Origin: Candidatus Bathyarchaeota archaeon
GTDB taxonomy: Archaea > Thermoproteota > Bathyarchaeia > Bathyarchaeales > Bathycorpusculaceae
Direction: 5' to 3'
NCBI GenBank assembly: GCA_026014615.1
Contig: JAOZHZ010000020.1
Span: forward strand, 1 to 64,000
DNA length: 64,000 bases
Numbering within the stretch: the stretch's first letter is position 1; each line of letters begins with the position of its first letter. Under the pieces are notes generated by a model. That model searched no databases. It was given only the letters and a program-made list of their open reading frames with translations, and was not told where the DNA came from. Of this stretch, positions 16,296 through 25,647 are shown piece by piece. The position numbers were made by a program, and so were the translations under genes.

Positions 16296-16928
16296 TTAGG
16301 TGGGAAGAAAACGTTTCGCAGAATTATGTGCCAGCAACTGCTCCAACTCACTCAGCGTTAAACCGCGGATTTGGTCACCGAAAGTATCGCAAAGCCGCTT
16401 CCGCCCCGTTTCTTCAGAGCCACGAACAACAATTTCAGCCGTGTGCTTTCCCGAAGTTTCAGCGTAAACGTGAAACGAAGAAGACGCCTCCCCATGCTCG
16501 GTCACGGTTACCCGCTCAGTCCTCAAAATCGCAAACCCGTTCTGTTCAAGCAACGCAACAACATCGTTGGGCTCTTCAGGGTAAACTTCTATGTCTATGT
16601 CGCTGCCTCTGCGGATGTTTCCCCGCCAGACGCTCCCAATCAACAGGGGACCAAAAGGCTCCAGCGGCTTCATAAGGTCCAAGGCTTCCCTCCGCATTTG
16701 CTTTAGCCGTTCCGTTCGGGCAGACCCTTCGCTTTCCTCCGCGATCCTGTCCAAATGCAACGCTACTTCAAGGTTAGATGGAAGAACCCGAACACCCAAG
16801 TTTTCTGCTGCCTTCAACTTAGCCTGCTTAAACTCTTTCTCTAACCCGAAATACAGAAGGGCTGCAGCTTCCCGAGCCACTTTGTCTCTTGCATCCGATG
16901 CGGTTTGTTTGGAGGTTGGTCGGGGCAA
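16296..16928 (-). CDS. Nucleotidyltransferase-fold protein (Pol beta superfamily)
   Basis: A 210-residue protein with the core signature G-S-x9-D-x-D (GSVWRGNIRRGSDIDIEVY) near residue 97, the metal-binding pattern of Pol beta-type nucleotidyltransferases. An Arg/Lys-rich helical domain precedes it. Substrate unknown. TTG start at 16928, only 6 nt after the glycosyltransferase stop, so the two are co-transcribed. A toxin-type minimal nucleotidyltransferase is less likely given the size and lack of a HEPN partner. Confidence 0.8.
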   Translation of the reverse strand: MPRPTSKQTASDARDKVAREAAALLYFGLEKEFKQAKLKAAENLGVRVLPSNLEVALHLDRIAEESEGSARTERLKQMRREALDLMKPLEPFGPLLIGSVWRGNIRRGSDIDIEVYPEEPNDVVALLEQNGFAILRTERVTVTEHGEASSSFHVYAETSGKHTAEIVVRGSEETGRKRLCDTFGDQIRGLTLSELEQLLAHNSAKRFLPT

Positions 16929-16934
16929 GTTGGG

Positions 16935-18185
16935 TCAGCGGTTAGAGATTTTTTCGTAAAGTTCAACGGTTCGTTGGGCAATTTTGCTCCATGTGAACTC
17001 GTTGAGGACGCGTTTTCTGCCGTTTTTGCCTAGCCATTTGCTTTTTTCGGGGCTTTCTAACGCGTTGGTTATGCCCCATGCAATGTCAGACGGGTTGTTG
17101 GGGTCGATGTGGTAGCCGCATTGTTCTTCGCCGCAGCAGATAACTATCTCGCGCATTCCGCTGACGCCTGCAGCCCCCACCACAACAGGTTTCTCCATCG
17201 CCATAGCCTCCAACGCCACAATGCCAAACGGCTCATAAAAGCTGGGGAAAACCGCCACGTCACAGGCTGCGTAATGAAGGATGCGTTCTTCTTCAGGGAT
17301 AAAGTCAAAACGGAACTGAACATACTCGTCTAAACGTATAGTTTTCACCAAGTTCTGCAGGTACTCTTGCAAGTCACCCACACCCACAATAACCAGCTTA
17401 GCATTCGGAAACTTGGGGAGAATATGAGGCATAGACATAATCAGTTTGTCAATTCCCTTCACGCCTACAAGCCTGCCCAAGAAAAGAATCATAAAGTCCC
17501 CGTCTTTAATGCCGTATAGCTCCCTGATTTTTCGGGTCTCCTCCGCCGTTATATTCTCGGGGTCGTATTTGTGTGGGTCCACGCCGTTGTAGCTTACGTG
17601 TATTTTTTCTCGGGGGAACCCAAGCTGAATTAGTTCGTCTTTCATGGCGTAAGAAACAGTGATTACCATATCCGCCATGTTCCCGCCTCGCAATTCAATG
17701 TTGCTCACAACGCTGCTGCCGTTTCCAAGAGTTCTGCCCTGCTCAGTTGAATGCACATGAAACGCAAACGGAAGGTCGCTTTCTCTCTTCACGGTTATTC
17801 CCCCCATCGCGGAAAGCCAATCATGCGCAACCACAACATCGTACTTCATGGCTTCCTTCTTGATGAGTTCATTAACTAGCTTTGCCGCTGAAAGGTAATT
17901 GTACACCATGAGTTTACCAAACAAGTGGATACCTCGTCCCCATTTTCGGATGTCCTCCGCTATGACATCGGGCAGCGAATCCGAGATGTCTAAGTGTAGG
18001 GGACGGTGGATTTCGATGCCGCGCCAAATTTCGCGGGTAGGCAACGTACCGGCGTCGTCGTTCATGGTGAAAACTGTTACATCGTGGTCTTGCAGGACGA
18101 ATTTGCGGGTGATTTCCGCAGCGTAAGTTCCTAAGCCGCCCACAATTTTTGGGGGGTATTCGTAGACGAGAGCAGCAATTTTCAT
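16935..18185 (-). CDS. GT4 family glycosyltransferase
   Basis: A 416-residue GT-B enzyme. It opens IAALVYEYPPKIVGGLGTYA, the glycine-rich loop of glycogen-synthase-like GT4 enzymes. The C-terminal Rossmann half carries FLGRLVGVKGIDKLI and the E-x7-E motif in FPSFYEPFGIVALEAMA, which binds the nucleotide-sugar. The acceptor is unknown; glycan or glycogen-like synthesis is possible. ATG 18185. It diverges from a wHTH-DUF5752 gene and leads an operon with the nucleotidyltransferase. Confidence 0.92.
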   Translation of the reverse strand: MKIAALVYEYPPKIVGGLGTYAAEITRKFVLQDHDVTVFTMNDDAGTLPTREIWRGIEIHRPLHLDISDSLPDVIAEDIRKWGRGIHLFGKLMVYNYLSAAKLVNELIKKEAMKYDVVVAHDWLSAMGGITVKRESDLPFAFHVHSTEQGRTLGNGSSVVSNIELRGGNMADMVITVSYAMKDELIQLGFPREKIHVSYNGVDPHKYDPENITAEETRKIRELYGIKDGDFMILFLGRLVGVKGIDKLIMSMPHILPKFPNAKLVIVGVGDLQEYLQNLVKTIRLDEYVQFRFDFIPEEERILHYAACDVAVFPSFYEPFGIVALEAMAMEKPVVVGAAGVSGMREIVICCGEEQCGYHIDPNNPSDIAWGITNALESPEKSKWLGKNGRKRVLNEFTWSKIAQRTVELYEKISNR

Positions 18186-18332
18186 GTTTACCTCTCACCG
18201 TTTCCAAATATAAACAGCAGTTTGACTCTACTAATACTTTGCTTATTCGGCTTCTTAAGCGTAAGAACATTCAACTTGACGGAGAAAAGTTTGATTAACA
18301 ACCTTCACACCACTATATTGGAGCGCCTAAGA

Positions 18333-18887
18333 ATGGATTTGTCCCCAGTTAAAAATGACATAATTGAAGCCCTGTTGCTGCATGAAAAACCAGTGAAAGC
18401 AGCTATAGTAGCCAAAGAAATCGGTAAGGCGCAAAACGCCGTTCAAATGCACCTCATAGGCTTAGTCCGAATGGGCTACGCAGAGTCACCCCAGAAAGGA
18501 TACTACATAATTTCGGTTAACGGTAAAGAAACGTTAGGCATACCTGAAGTGTCCAAAGAAAAAGCCCTGTCTATTCTTAGACAGACTTCCCTCGAAAAAG
18601 CCTTCCACTTCTACGAAGGCATAGGGAAACCACTTAATCTTCATGCCAGTGACCTATCTGAGTTCTGCGACAAAATCAGCAAATTAAACGTGAAATCCAT
18701 AGAGTTTCACATGAACCGAGGAAACTTTGAAGCATGGTTCAAATCATTAGGCGACAGAGAACTTGAAAAGAAAATGGCGCTTCTAAAGATGAGGGGCTTT
18801 AGGGGTGAGGAGCTTCACAAGAAAGTCTGTGAGATGGCAGAGAAAAGGTGTATGTCGCTATCTCAGAAAGTTGCAGCCCCAGCCTAA
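18333..18887 (+). CDS. Winged-helix protein with DUF5752-like C-terminal domain
   Basis: A 184-residue protein; the frame is open from 18222, but ATG 18333 with GGAGCG upstream and sequence MDLSPVKNDIIEALL is the natural start. Residues 1-60 form a winged helix (VAKEIGKAQNAVQMHLIGLV). The C-terminal part (KAFHFYEGIGKPLNLHA and KSIEFHMNRGNFEAWFKSLG) matches the DUF5752 pattern as I remember it, a domain often found near glycosyltransferases. It diverges from such a gene here, so a regulatory role in glycan metabolism is plausible. Confidence 0.8.
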   Translation: MDLSPVKNDIIEALLLHEKPVKAAIVAKEIGKAQNAVQMHLIGLVRMGYAESPQKGYYIISVNGKETLGIPEVSKEKALSILRQTSLEKAFHFYEGIGKPLNLHASDLSEFCDKISKLNVKSIEFHMNRGNFEAWFKSLGDRELEKKMALLKMRGFRGEELHKKVCEMAEKRCMSLSQKVAAPA

Positions 18888-18898
18888 CCAAAAAAAGG

Positions 18899-20038
18899 TT
18901 ATTGCGCGGTTATTGCAGGCGTGAAGCGTTTGCCAAGTTTTTCCAGAACTTGCTGAATTGTTGTGTACTCCATTTCTTCGGGTCCTAATCGGGCAGGCTC
19001 AAACTCGCCCATACGGCGCAGCGTTACCCCTTCTTTTACGGCTTCGCGGCGCGCTAACTCAAAGGCAGGGTCATCAAACAGGTCTGCAATCATTGGGTTT
19101 CCGTCGTCGTCACTTGCGATTCCACCGTCAGAAACCTGAAAACCCAACGCTACAATACGAGGTGGACCGTCAAAGGCAGTGCATTTGGAGTCTTTTAACC
19201 CCACAGGCATAATGGGTCCCCAGTGGCTGCCCCGCATCCAGCCCATCACAAAGTAGGTATGCATAAAAGGCGCCAAAATTTCACCCACCGCGGGCAAGCC
19301 ATGCTGAGCACGGGCAATCATTACTGGGTCGTCTTTTCCTACGTACTTTCCAGCAATTAACGAAAGCTTGCTTACACTACTGGAAGCGCAGACTAAATCG
19401 TCGTCGGCTCGACACACTCGACTAACAACATATCTACCTACCGTGCCGATTAAAGCAAGCAACTCATAGGTTTCTTCAGGGCACTTTAGCGTTATCGTCT
19501 TGTTTTCTACGGTGTCAACAACGTCGAATTTGAAGCCACAAAGCATGTGCGGGTCGATAACTAGCCCTGCAGTGTTCATGGGATCAGCGAAAATTCGGAA
19601 AAGCGGATAATTAAAGCTGCCCGCACTGGTTTTGTCTGCTGCAAAAACTACAATCGGGTCAGCGCCGCGTTCGTCTATCTCCATCTCCGCAACTCCAGGC
19701 CCCATACCGCAGACGTTGCCGCTGAAGGCGGTCTTCAGGATGTCTTGTCCTGCGCCGTAAAGCTTCAACGCTAAGGCTTTGTCAGCGGCTTCTTTGAAGA
19801 TGTTCCAAGCGAGCCCGTGGATTTGGTTGTGACGTTCGCCTTTTTCGTGCACCATCAAAAGTTCAAGGTCATCTCCTGCGTTGAAGACGAAGTAGCTGTT
19901 TATGAGCCCGGTTTGTTTTTCTTTTTCCAAGTTTGTTTGTGCGATTCTAAAAAGTGGTTGAGGAACAATGTGGTGACCAGCTAAAGAGCCTACATCACAT
20001 TTAATCAGAGAAATTGTGGTTTTTTTGGGCAAAAACAA
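18899..20038 (-). CDS. fbp: Fructose-1,6-bisphosphate aldolase/phosphatase (FBPase V)
   Basis: A 379-residue bifunctional archaeal FBPA/P. Recognised by TTISLIKCDVGSLAGHH at the start, GGIASDDDGNPMIADLFDDP near 300, the metal-binding aspartates of GDDLELL and the FVMGWMRGSHWGPIMPV stretch. It condenses DHAP with GAP and dephosphorylates the product in one active site, making gluconeogenesis irreversible. TTG start at 20038 (another TTG at 20032). Monocistronic. Confidence 0.96.
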   Translation of the reverse strand: MFLPKKTTISLIKCDVGSLAGHHIVPQPLFRIAQTNLEKEKQTGLINSYFVFNAGDDLELLMVHEKGERHNQIHGLAWNIFKEAADKALALKLYGAGQDILKTAFSGNVCGMGPGVAEMEIDERGADPIVVFAADKTSAGSFNYPLFRIFADPMNTAGLVIDPHMLCGFKFDVVDTVENKTITLKCPEETYELLALIGTVGRYVVSRVCRADDDLVCASSSVSKLSLIAGKYVGKDDPVMIARAQHGLPAVGEILAPFMHTYFVMGWMRGSHWGPIMPVGLKDSKCTAFDGPPRIVALGFQVSDGGIASDDDGNPMIADLFDDPAFELARREAVKEGVTLRRMGEFEPARLGPEEMEYTTIQQVLEKLGKRFTPAITAQ

Positions 20039-20144
20039 CCCATGATAAACTCTGTTGAATAAACATTTAAGTTTTCACTAACGCTCCAAACCCGAAGGCT
20101 TTTGAGGAAACCACCAAATAATATAGTGTAAGCAAGCAGTACCT

Positions 20145-20669
20145 GTGGAGAAAAGAGGGTTGGGGTTGAGCGATTTTAAAGTGGTTTCCGCGAAGGTTCC
20201 TGACGAAGTCTATAAAGAGTTGCTTTTACGTGTCCCCGAAGGCGACAGAAGCGACTTCATACGTGAAGCAATCATGGATAAGCTGCAGAAAACCCCCAAG
20301 GTGGACAAGATTTTGGATTTGGAAACGCGGATGGGCAGAATTGAAGGCGACTTGAGTGAAATACGCAGGTGCCTTGCGGACTTGGAGTTGCTTACGTTTG
20401 GTCATCGGAAGGTGAATCCGTACGATTTCTGTGTGGATGAGGTAGACCGCAAAATCCTCGAGTACCTACTACACTACAAAGGCGCAACCACTCCTGAACT
20501 AGCTGAGTACATGCAGATTAACCGTTGGCTGATTCTAAATCGACTGCGCAAAATCCATAAAACAAGCCGAAAACAGTTGGGCAAAGCCGTCATCGAATAC
20601 TACGGCGGAGAAAAATCAGGCAAAAAGAAAGCCTGGTGGATAAACGAGGAACTAGTTGGGGAAGAGTAG
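20145..20669 (+). CDS. RHH plus winged-helix transcriptional regulator
   Basis: A 174-residue protein. Residues 10-48 form a ribbon-helix-helix (FKVVSAKVPDEVYKELLLR, then SDFIREAIMDKL), residues 55-85 a short coiled coil, and residues 100-150 a winged helix (RKILEYLLHYKGATTPELAEY, then NRLRKI). GTG 20145 is used; TTG 20166 is a possible alternative with GAGGG upstream. Two DNA-binding modules in one protein are unusual but seen in archaea. Its targets are unknown; tRNA-Arg(CCG) follows 42 nt downstream. Confidence 0.8.
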   Translation: MEKRGLGLSDFKVVSAKVPDEVYKELLLRVPEGDRSDFIREAIMDKLQKTPKVDKILDLETRMGRIEGDLSEIRRCLADLELLTFGHRKVNPYDFCVDEVDRKILEYLLHYKGATTPELAEYMQINRWLILNRLRKIHKTSRKQLGKAVIEYYGGEKSGKKKAWWINEELVGEE

Positions 20670-20711
20670 CGATTACCTTAAATTGGTTAGACGCCCTGTT
20701 TTTGGTCGGTT

Positions 20712-20790
20712 GGGCCCGTAGCCCAGTACGGATAAAGGCGTCGGCCTCCGGAGCCGAAGACCCTGGGTTCAAATCCCAGCGGGTCCGCCA
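20712..20790 (+). tRNA. tRNA-Arg (anticodon CCG)
   Basis: Complete intron-less cloverleaf: acceptor GGGCCCG/CGGGTCC, D-arm GCC/GGC, anticodon stem TCGGC/GCCGA with loop CTCCGGA (anticodon CCG, reading CGG), T-arm CTGGG/CCCAG with TTCAAAT loop, discriminator G, encoded CCA at 20788-20790. Confidence 0.96.
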
Positions 20791-20823
20791 CCGCATTTAC
20801 GCCAACGTTTCAGTTGTTGGGAA

Positions 20824-20912
20824 GGGTTTGCTGGGTCTGGACTGTAAACATAGGAGAGAAATAATGGAACCCAACGAGCAAGTTGGCAATCACTCCAGAT
20901 CCACTCAGCCCC
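20824..20912 (+). repeat. Propeller-associated palindromic element, copy A
   Basis: Arms GCTGGGTCTGGA and TCCAGATCC-ACT-CAGC close a long imperfect hairpin, with a G-U type pair in the plus-strand RNA. Inside are the invariant GGAGAGA at about 20853-20859 and the small hairpin CCAAC-GAGCA-AGTTGG (20870-20885). It lies 48 nt beyond the stop of the frameshifted propeller gene and 33 nt after tRNA-Arg. Strand shown is by convention; the transcribed strand is not known. Confidence 0.75.
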
Positions 20913-20935
20913 TCCACACCTCGAAGTTTCGTTAA

Positions 20936-20950
20936 CAAAAAAAGAAGGGG
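20936..20950 (-). terminator. T-rich terminator of the first propeller gene
   Basis: On the minus strand CCCCTTCTTTTTTTG follows the stop codon of the propeller gene by about 10 nt, before the palindromic element. Confidence 0.5.
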
Positions 20951-20960
20951 ATTGGTTTGG

Positions 20961-23000
20961 TTATTTTCGTCTTCTTATTAACAGTGCTGTGGCTGCGGCT
21001 ACTATGAGTACTATTGCTGCGCCGATGGCGATGTAGGTGGTTGTTGGCATGCCGCTAGTAGGTTGTGGAGCAACGCTTGGAGATGGTGAAGACTGTGTTG
21101 GAGTTTCTGGAGTTTCTGTTTGAGTTGGGGCTAAAGTTTGTGGTGGCGAAGTGGGTGCTGCGGGCGTAACGGCTGCTGCTTGTGTGGTTGCTTCTCCTAT
21201 TGCGAAGTGGGTTGTGGCGTATGAGCTTCCGTAGGATTTTGTTCCTTCAAAGGTAGCGGTGACGTGGTAGGTTCCTGGAACTGGAGGAGTCCAAGATATG
21301 CCGTAGGTGCCACCGATGTCGCTTGTGGCTGTGCCTATGTCTTGGAAGTTGCCGTTGGGGTCAATGGCAGTTAAGTGCACTTGCACGCCTTTAGCGTCTT
21401 TCGGAAATACCTGCTGCTCATAGAGGTACTGCATCCACGCTTGCATGTCTTCATCGCATATGGCGGGGGTTTCTGGTGCGCCTGGAGACTGGTCAGTTAC
21501 TGTGCCCGTTAGGAATATGGTTGAGCCTACTGGTGGCACGGTTTGGGGTGCTGATATTGTGACTTCGCTTGGGCCTTTGCCGATGCAGTAGATTTGGTTG
21601 TCATAGTGGTTAAGTCCTAGCAGGTAGCCGTCTGAGATTGCTCCGCCGTTGTAGGTTCCGTCCCAAAGCAGAAGTTTCCAGATTTCTGTTCCGTCAGTGG
21701 CGTTTATGCAACGCATATATGAGCCACGCCATAGGGGCTGACTGGGGGAGTGCTCTGTAGAGTACATGTAGAGTTTGCCGTCGCAGACCGCAGCAAGCAT
21801 AAGTGGGTAATTGCCGTATGGAGACTCAAAGCCTTCCTGTGCGGGAACATACGTCCAAAGTTTCTCGCCTGTTGTTATGTCATAGGCAATTAGCTCAGTG
21901 CCTGCCATGTCGCCTCCGTAAGAGAAGAGTTTGCCGTCGTAGATTGTCGAGGACATGCCGTAGAAGTTCCAACTGTTTTCAGGCTCCGTGGGTCCCCAGA
22001 TTTGCTCTCCAGTTTCGAGGCTAAAGCCCCACCATTCTCTTGTCATTGACTGTGAGAATAGGAATACGCCGTCTTCTGGGTCAACGGTGGGTCCGCTCAT
22101 GATTCCTCCGCCGAACATGCCGCCCGCAACTACATCAGGTATGACTGTTTTAGGTGGCGTGTAGGTTATGTTCCAGAGCAGTTTGCCTTCCTCACCCGAT
22201 TTGAGGCTTAAAGCCCACAAGTTACCCTTCTCTACGAAGGTGCCGTTGTTCTTGCCTGCTGTTCCGCCTATTACGAATTGGTCTTCGCGGATTTCAAGTA
22301 TGCTCCCCGCCATTTTTGGCACTGAAACGTTCAAGGAGTAGCCGTTGTCACCATCGAATGTATAGTTGAGGTAGGTTCTCCACATCCAGTAGGTGTTTGA
22401 ACTAAAGGGTCTAAACCAGAGGGCGCGGCTGGTGTTCCAGCATTGCAGGTATGTGTCGTTTCCTACGGTGTTGATGCCGTAGTAGAGTATGCTGCCGTCT
22501 TTGCCGTAAACGTTCACTCCGGTCGCTGGCATGAACATGCTCATGCTCATGGTCCAGTTGGGAACGTTAATCAGTTTACATATGTAGTTTCCTGTGACTG
22601 CGTCAAACAGCGACCATGTTGTTTGTCCGCTGGTTCCGGAGTATCCGTTCATGGCACCTGTGCTCCAAAGGTATGGGAAGCCTCCGTGCTGGTTAGGTGA
22701 CTCGTAGTCGTATATCTGACCAACAGCTAATGCCTCGCCTGCAAGTCCGCCTGAGTAGTCGAAGCCTGAGTAGCTGATTCCAACGACTGGTCCTGTGGTG
22801 TTGTGGTAGTACAGGGTTTCGCCTGTGTAGAGGTCTACGCACCACCATCCGATGTGGGGGGCTGCTACGCTGTTATAGTAGATTTTTCCGTCGAGAATTA
22901 TCGGGTCAAAGCTGATGCCGTCGTAGTGTTCGGTCTGGTAGCCGATGTCGCCGAACCGTTCATCCATTATACCGCCTGCCCATTCTCTTCGTGTCCACAA
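20961..23000 (-). CDS. PQQ-like beta-propeller surface protein, C-terminal part (frameshifted gene)
   Basis: This frame carries most of a surface protein: beta-propeller blades with tryptophan-docking motifs (GEKLWTYVPAQEG, DGTEIWKLLLW), an Ig-like domain (VQVHLTAIDPNGNFQDIG), a Pro/Thr/Ser-rich linker, one C-terminal membrane helix and RRRK. Coding sequence homologous to paralogues continues upstream of TTG 23000 (NSLVGNWLGGAAQ) into the 23116-23676 frame. Skipping one base near 23132 joins PLPT to KYWEVPV as in the paralogue at 60110-62827. It is therefore the main part of a gene of about 900 codons with a frameshift; sequencing error, decay or recoding cannot be separated here. Confidence 0.8.
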   Translation of the reverse strand: MWTRREWAGGIMDERFGDIGYQTEHYDGISFDPIILDGKIYYNSVAAPHIGWWCVDLYTGETLYYHNTTGPVVGISYSGFDYSGGLAGEALAVGQIYDYESPNQHGGFPYLWSTGAMNGYSGTSGQTTWSLFDAVTGNYICKLINVPNWTMSMSMFMPATGVNVYGKDGSILYYGINTVGNDTYLQCWNTSRALWFRPFSSNTYWMWRTYLNYTFDGDNGYSLNVSVPKMAGSILEIREDQFVIGGTAGKNNGTFVEKGNLWALSLKSGEEGKLLWNITYTPPKTVIPDVVAGGMFGGGIMSGPTVDPEDGVFLFSQSMTREWWGFSLETGEQIWGPTEPENSWNFYGMSSTIYDGKLFSYGGDMAGTELIAYDITTGEKLWTYVPAQEGFESPYGNYPLMLAAVCDGKLYMYSTEHSPSQPLWRGSYMRCINATDGTEIWKLLLWDGTYNGGAISDGYLLGLNHYDNQIYCIGKGPSEVTISAPQTVPPVGSTIFLTGTVTDQSPGAPETPAICDEDMQAWMQYLYEQQVFPKDAKGVQVHLTAIDPNGNFQDIGTATSDIGGTYGISWTPPVPGTYHVTATFEGTKSYGSSYATTHFAIGEATTQAAAVTPAAPTSPPQTLAPTQTETPETPTQSSPSPSVAPQPTSGMPTTTYIAIGAAIVLIVAAATALLIRRRK

Positions 23001-23115
23001 AACGTGGGCAGATTCAGGACCTACTCCGTAGGCGTAAAGGTTAGTTGGTCCGTTTACTTGTGCTGCACCGCCTAGCCAGTTTCCAACCAGTGAATTCCAG
23101 TTGCGGTTTGCGCTG

Positions 23116-23676
23116 TTAACTGGAACTTCCCAGTATTTGGGTGGGTAGGGGTGGTTCCTGCCATTGACTTACTTTCTCTTGCTGTGTGGTAAATTTCACT
23201 GGGTCACTTGCGCTTGCCTCATAGATGTCGCCGATGCTGTCTGAGCCGAAAGAAAACGGCGTCCAGTCTGGCGGAAAAGGCTCGCCAGTTATTGTTGCGC
23301 CAGCGAACTTTGCTACAACAGTGTATTCTCCAATTTGGTCAGGTGTGAAGTGCGCGTATCCTGTTCCAACTGGGTCGGAGGTAAGTGGTCCAATTGTTGT
23401 TGTGGATCCGTCTGGTTTGGTGACTTCAACGTTAAAGGTCCATCGGTCTCCGTAAGCGCCGTTTGCTGTGGGTGGGTAAGCGTTAAGCCAGAAGACTATA
23501 TCCATTTGCTGGTCGATGCCTATTGGGTTGTTGGTGACTGCGACGTAGCACCATGTGGGTATAGTCCATGCTGGGTCATGAGCGATGGCGTCTGGTAAAG
23601 CAACCAGAGGAACTGCGATTGTCAGAATCAGAATGGCAGATAATAAAATATACTTTGTTTGCTTTAGAGTTTTCAC
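23116..23676 (-). CDS. PQQ-like beta-propeller surface protein, N-terminal part (frameshifted gene)
   Basis: A 186-residue frame starting at GTG 23676 with GGGAGAGAG upstream. A signal peptide (basic start, hydrophobic core, cleavage near AIAHDP) precedes an Ig-like domain shared by all paralogues (VTKPDGSTTTIGPLTSDPVG, then YTVVAKFAG). It then runs out of frame: after PPLPT the reading becomes QILGSSS and stops, whereas the paralogues continue into the propeller. The downstream part is at 20961-23000. A TrmB-type regulator is divergent 150 nt away. Confidence 0.8.
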   Translation of the reverse strand: MKTLKQTKYILLSAILILTIAVPLVALPDAIAHDPAWTIPTWCYVAVTNNPIGIDQQMDIVFWLNAYPPTANGAYGDRWTFNVEVTKPDGSTTTIGPLTSDPVGTGYAHFTPDQIGEYTVVAKFAGATITGEPFPPDWTPFSFGSDSIGDIYEASASDPVKFTTQQEKVSQWQEPPLPTQILGSSS

Positions 23677-23826
23677 AATTTCTCTCTCCCTATATTTCCT
23701 AATTGCCCTTATGCGCGTACGTTATTTTTAAAAACTTGCAAGAATATCCTATTCAGACAAATTTTAAAAACGAAAGCGCGCTAACTTCAGAAACTGTACA
23801 GAAGTGAACATCGGGAAGAGAGCATA

Positions 23827-24606
23827 TTGAATGATGAAGACATACGAACGTTAATGGATTTAGGGCTTACACTTCTACAGGCAAAAGCGTTTCTCACAGT
23901 TATCGAGTTAGGAGAAGCGTCAAACAAGGCAATCGCCAAAACCTCCAAGATTGCCCGCCAAAACATCTACCAAATAATGCTTACGTTGCAGGAGAAGGGG
24001 TTGGTTGAGAAGATTTTGGAGAAACCAATAAAGTTCAGGGCTTTGCCGTTAAAAGATGCAGCTGAGAAATTGTTCAGGGACAAAACAGACGAATACTTGA
24101 GAGTTAAAGCAGAAACGCAGGAGTTGATTAAGAAGCCAGAGGAGAACTCAGAAACGGCAGAGGAGGTTCATGAGTTTGTGTTTATTCCTGAAAAAGAGGC
24201 ACACTGGCGCAGAGTTGAGCAGGCAATTGAAGCTTCACAGAGAAGTATCCACACTATAATGACTTATGTGGGGAAACCTTGCTTTGATGATTTACCTTAT
24301 CCGATCCAGAAGGCAACAAAGAGAGGCGTAGAGGTCAAGGTAATCTCAAATTGCCCAGAAAAAAAAGTTGGTTCGACATCCAGAAAGGCAGCGTGGACAA
24401 AGGAAGGTTGCTACGAAGTTAGGTACGTTTCGAAACCCCTACCCGTGATGTTCTGTGTGGTTGATAAAAAAGAGGTTTTTCTGGCAACAGACCCCAAGCC
24501 AGACCCAAACACCATAAGCGCATTGTGGACAAACAACGTTGGCTTAGTCATTATATTAGAAGACTTTTTTGATAAAACTTGGCGCAAAGCATCCCCTCCA
24601 GAATAG
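23827..24606 (+). CDS. TrmB-family transcriptional regulator
   Basis: A 259-residue protein with an N-terminal TrmB winged helix (MDLGLTLLQAKAFLTVIELG, KIARQNIYQIMLTLQEKGLV) and a C-terminal effector domain ending in SALWTNNVGLVIILEDFFD, the closing part of TrmB ligand domains. TTG 23827 is preceded by GGGAAGAGAG. Divergently transcribed from the frameshifted propeller gene; a homologue at 56120 sits in the same position beside another propeller gene, so both probably control their neighbours. The ligand is unknown, possibly a sugar. Confidence 0.85.
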   Translation: MNDEDIRTLMDLGLTLLQAKAFLTVIELGEASNKAIAKTSKIARQNIYQIMLTLQEKGLVEKILEKPIKFRALPLKDAAEKLFRDKTDEYLRVKAETQELIKKPEENSETAEEVHEFVFIPEKEAHWRRVEQAIEASQRSIHTIMTYVGKPCFDDLPYPIQKATKRGVEVKVISNCPEKKVGSTSRKAAWTKEGCYEVRYVSKPLPVMFCVVDKKEVFLATDPKPDPNTISALWTNNVGLVIILEDFFDKTWRKASPPE

Positions 24607-24689
24607 AAAAGCGGTTGCCAAATAGCTTTAAAAAAGAATTGCCGTATGGTATGATGTAGGACGTGGCGGTAGGTTTTGGAGGAATAAAG

Positions 24690-25355
24690 TTGGTTGAAAA
24701 AGTGGTTGTTGGCTGGAGCGGCGGCAAAGACAGCGCCCTTGCACTTTTTGAGGTTTCACAGTTAGGCATGCAAGTGGTTGGGTTGATTACAAACGTAACG
24801 CAGGATTATGACAGGATCAGCATCCACGGCGTTCGGCGGGTACTGCTTGAGCAGCAAGCAGAATCGTTGGGTTTACCTCTGAAGAAGATGATGCTTGTTC
24901 AGGGCGTATCAGATAAGGAGTACGAGAAAGAATTCACGGCGGTTCTGCGAAGTTACCGAACCCAAGGCATAACCAGCATGGTTTTCGGCGACATATTCCT
25001 CGAAGACGTCAAAAAGTTCCGTGACGAAAGCCTCACCAAACTCGGCATGCAAGGCATATACCCGCTGTGGAAACAGAACACAAAAAGGATAGCTGAGAAA
25101 TTCATCAAATTGGGTTTCAAGGCGATGGTTACGGTGGTTGACGGCAATGTGCTGGGTAAAGAGTTCGCTGGAAGAGAATACAATGTGCAGTTTTTGGCGG
25201 AGTTACCCGCTGGTGTGGACCCTTGCGGTGAAAACGGCGAATTCCACAGCTTCGTCTACGACGGACCCAACTTTAGCAAGCCAGTGAAGTTCAGGAAAGG
25301 AGAAGTGACGCTGAAGCAGAACCGTTTCTGGCATTGCGACCTGATTCCAATGTAA
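24690..25355 (+). CDS. Dph6-like ATP pyrophosphatase (diphthine-ammonia ligase family)
   Basis: A 221-residue PP-loop protein. Start TTG 24690 has GGAGG 7 nt upstream; a longer frame from GTG 24663 is less likely. SGGKDSALAL at residues 9-18 is the PP-loop, and CGENGEFHSFVYDGPNF at the C-terminal end is the Dph6 signature. The enzyme amidates diphthine on elongation factor 2. Role is inferred from family. Confidence 0.9.
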   Translation: MVEKVVVGWSGGKDSALALFEVSQLGMQVVGLITNVTQDYDRISIHGVRRVLLEQQAESLGLPLKKMMLVQGVSDKEYEKEFTAVLRSYRTQGITSMVFGDIFLEDVKKFRDESLTKLGMQGIYPLWKQNTKRIAEKFIKLGFKAMVTVVDGNVLGKEFAGREYNVQFLAELPAGVDPCGENGEFHSFVYDGPNFSKPVKFRKGEVTLKQNRFWHCDLIPM

Positions 25356-25440
25356 CCGTTCCACGACCAAAGTAAACGGGTATACGAGGTTACGGGCAAA
25401 AAAATAAAAGCCTTCAAACTATCGACGCCCACGCCATAAC

Positions 25441-25503
25441 CTATTTGGCTTCTATTTGGCTGCGATTAGCATATCTATGCAGAAACGATAGGGGGTCTAC
25501 CCA
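25441..25503 (+). repeat. Dispersed intergenic repeat, copy 2
   Basis: Starts CTATTTGGCTTCTATTTGG, a tandem of a roughly 11-nt unit, then TGCGATTAGCATATCTATGC and AGAAACGATAGGGGGT. Core shared with copies at 15493-15547 and 42923-42984. It lies 85 nt after the Dph6-like gene. Weaker similarity (CCACCAAAAACATGTCGAA) continues to about 25546. Confidence 0.75.
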
Positions 25504-25647
25504 TCTACTTTTTTCCACCAAAAACATGTCGAAGACAGGAAAAATAGAGCTAACCAGTCTATCAGAAGCATAACGTAGAGTGCAAGCCAGCAGACCCAGC
25601 GCTCACTGCAAGACACTAAGAAACAAGGAAAAACGGAAGAAAAAATG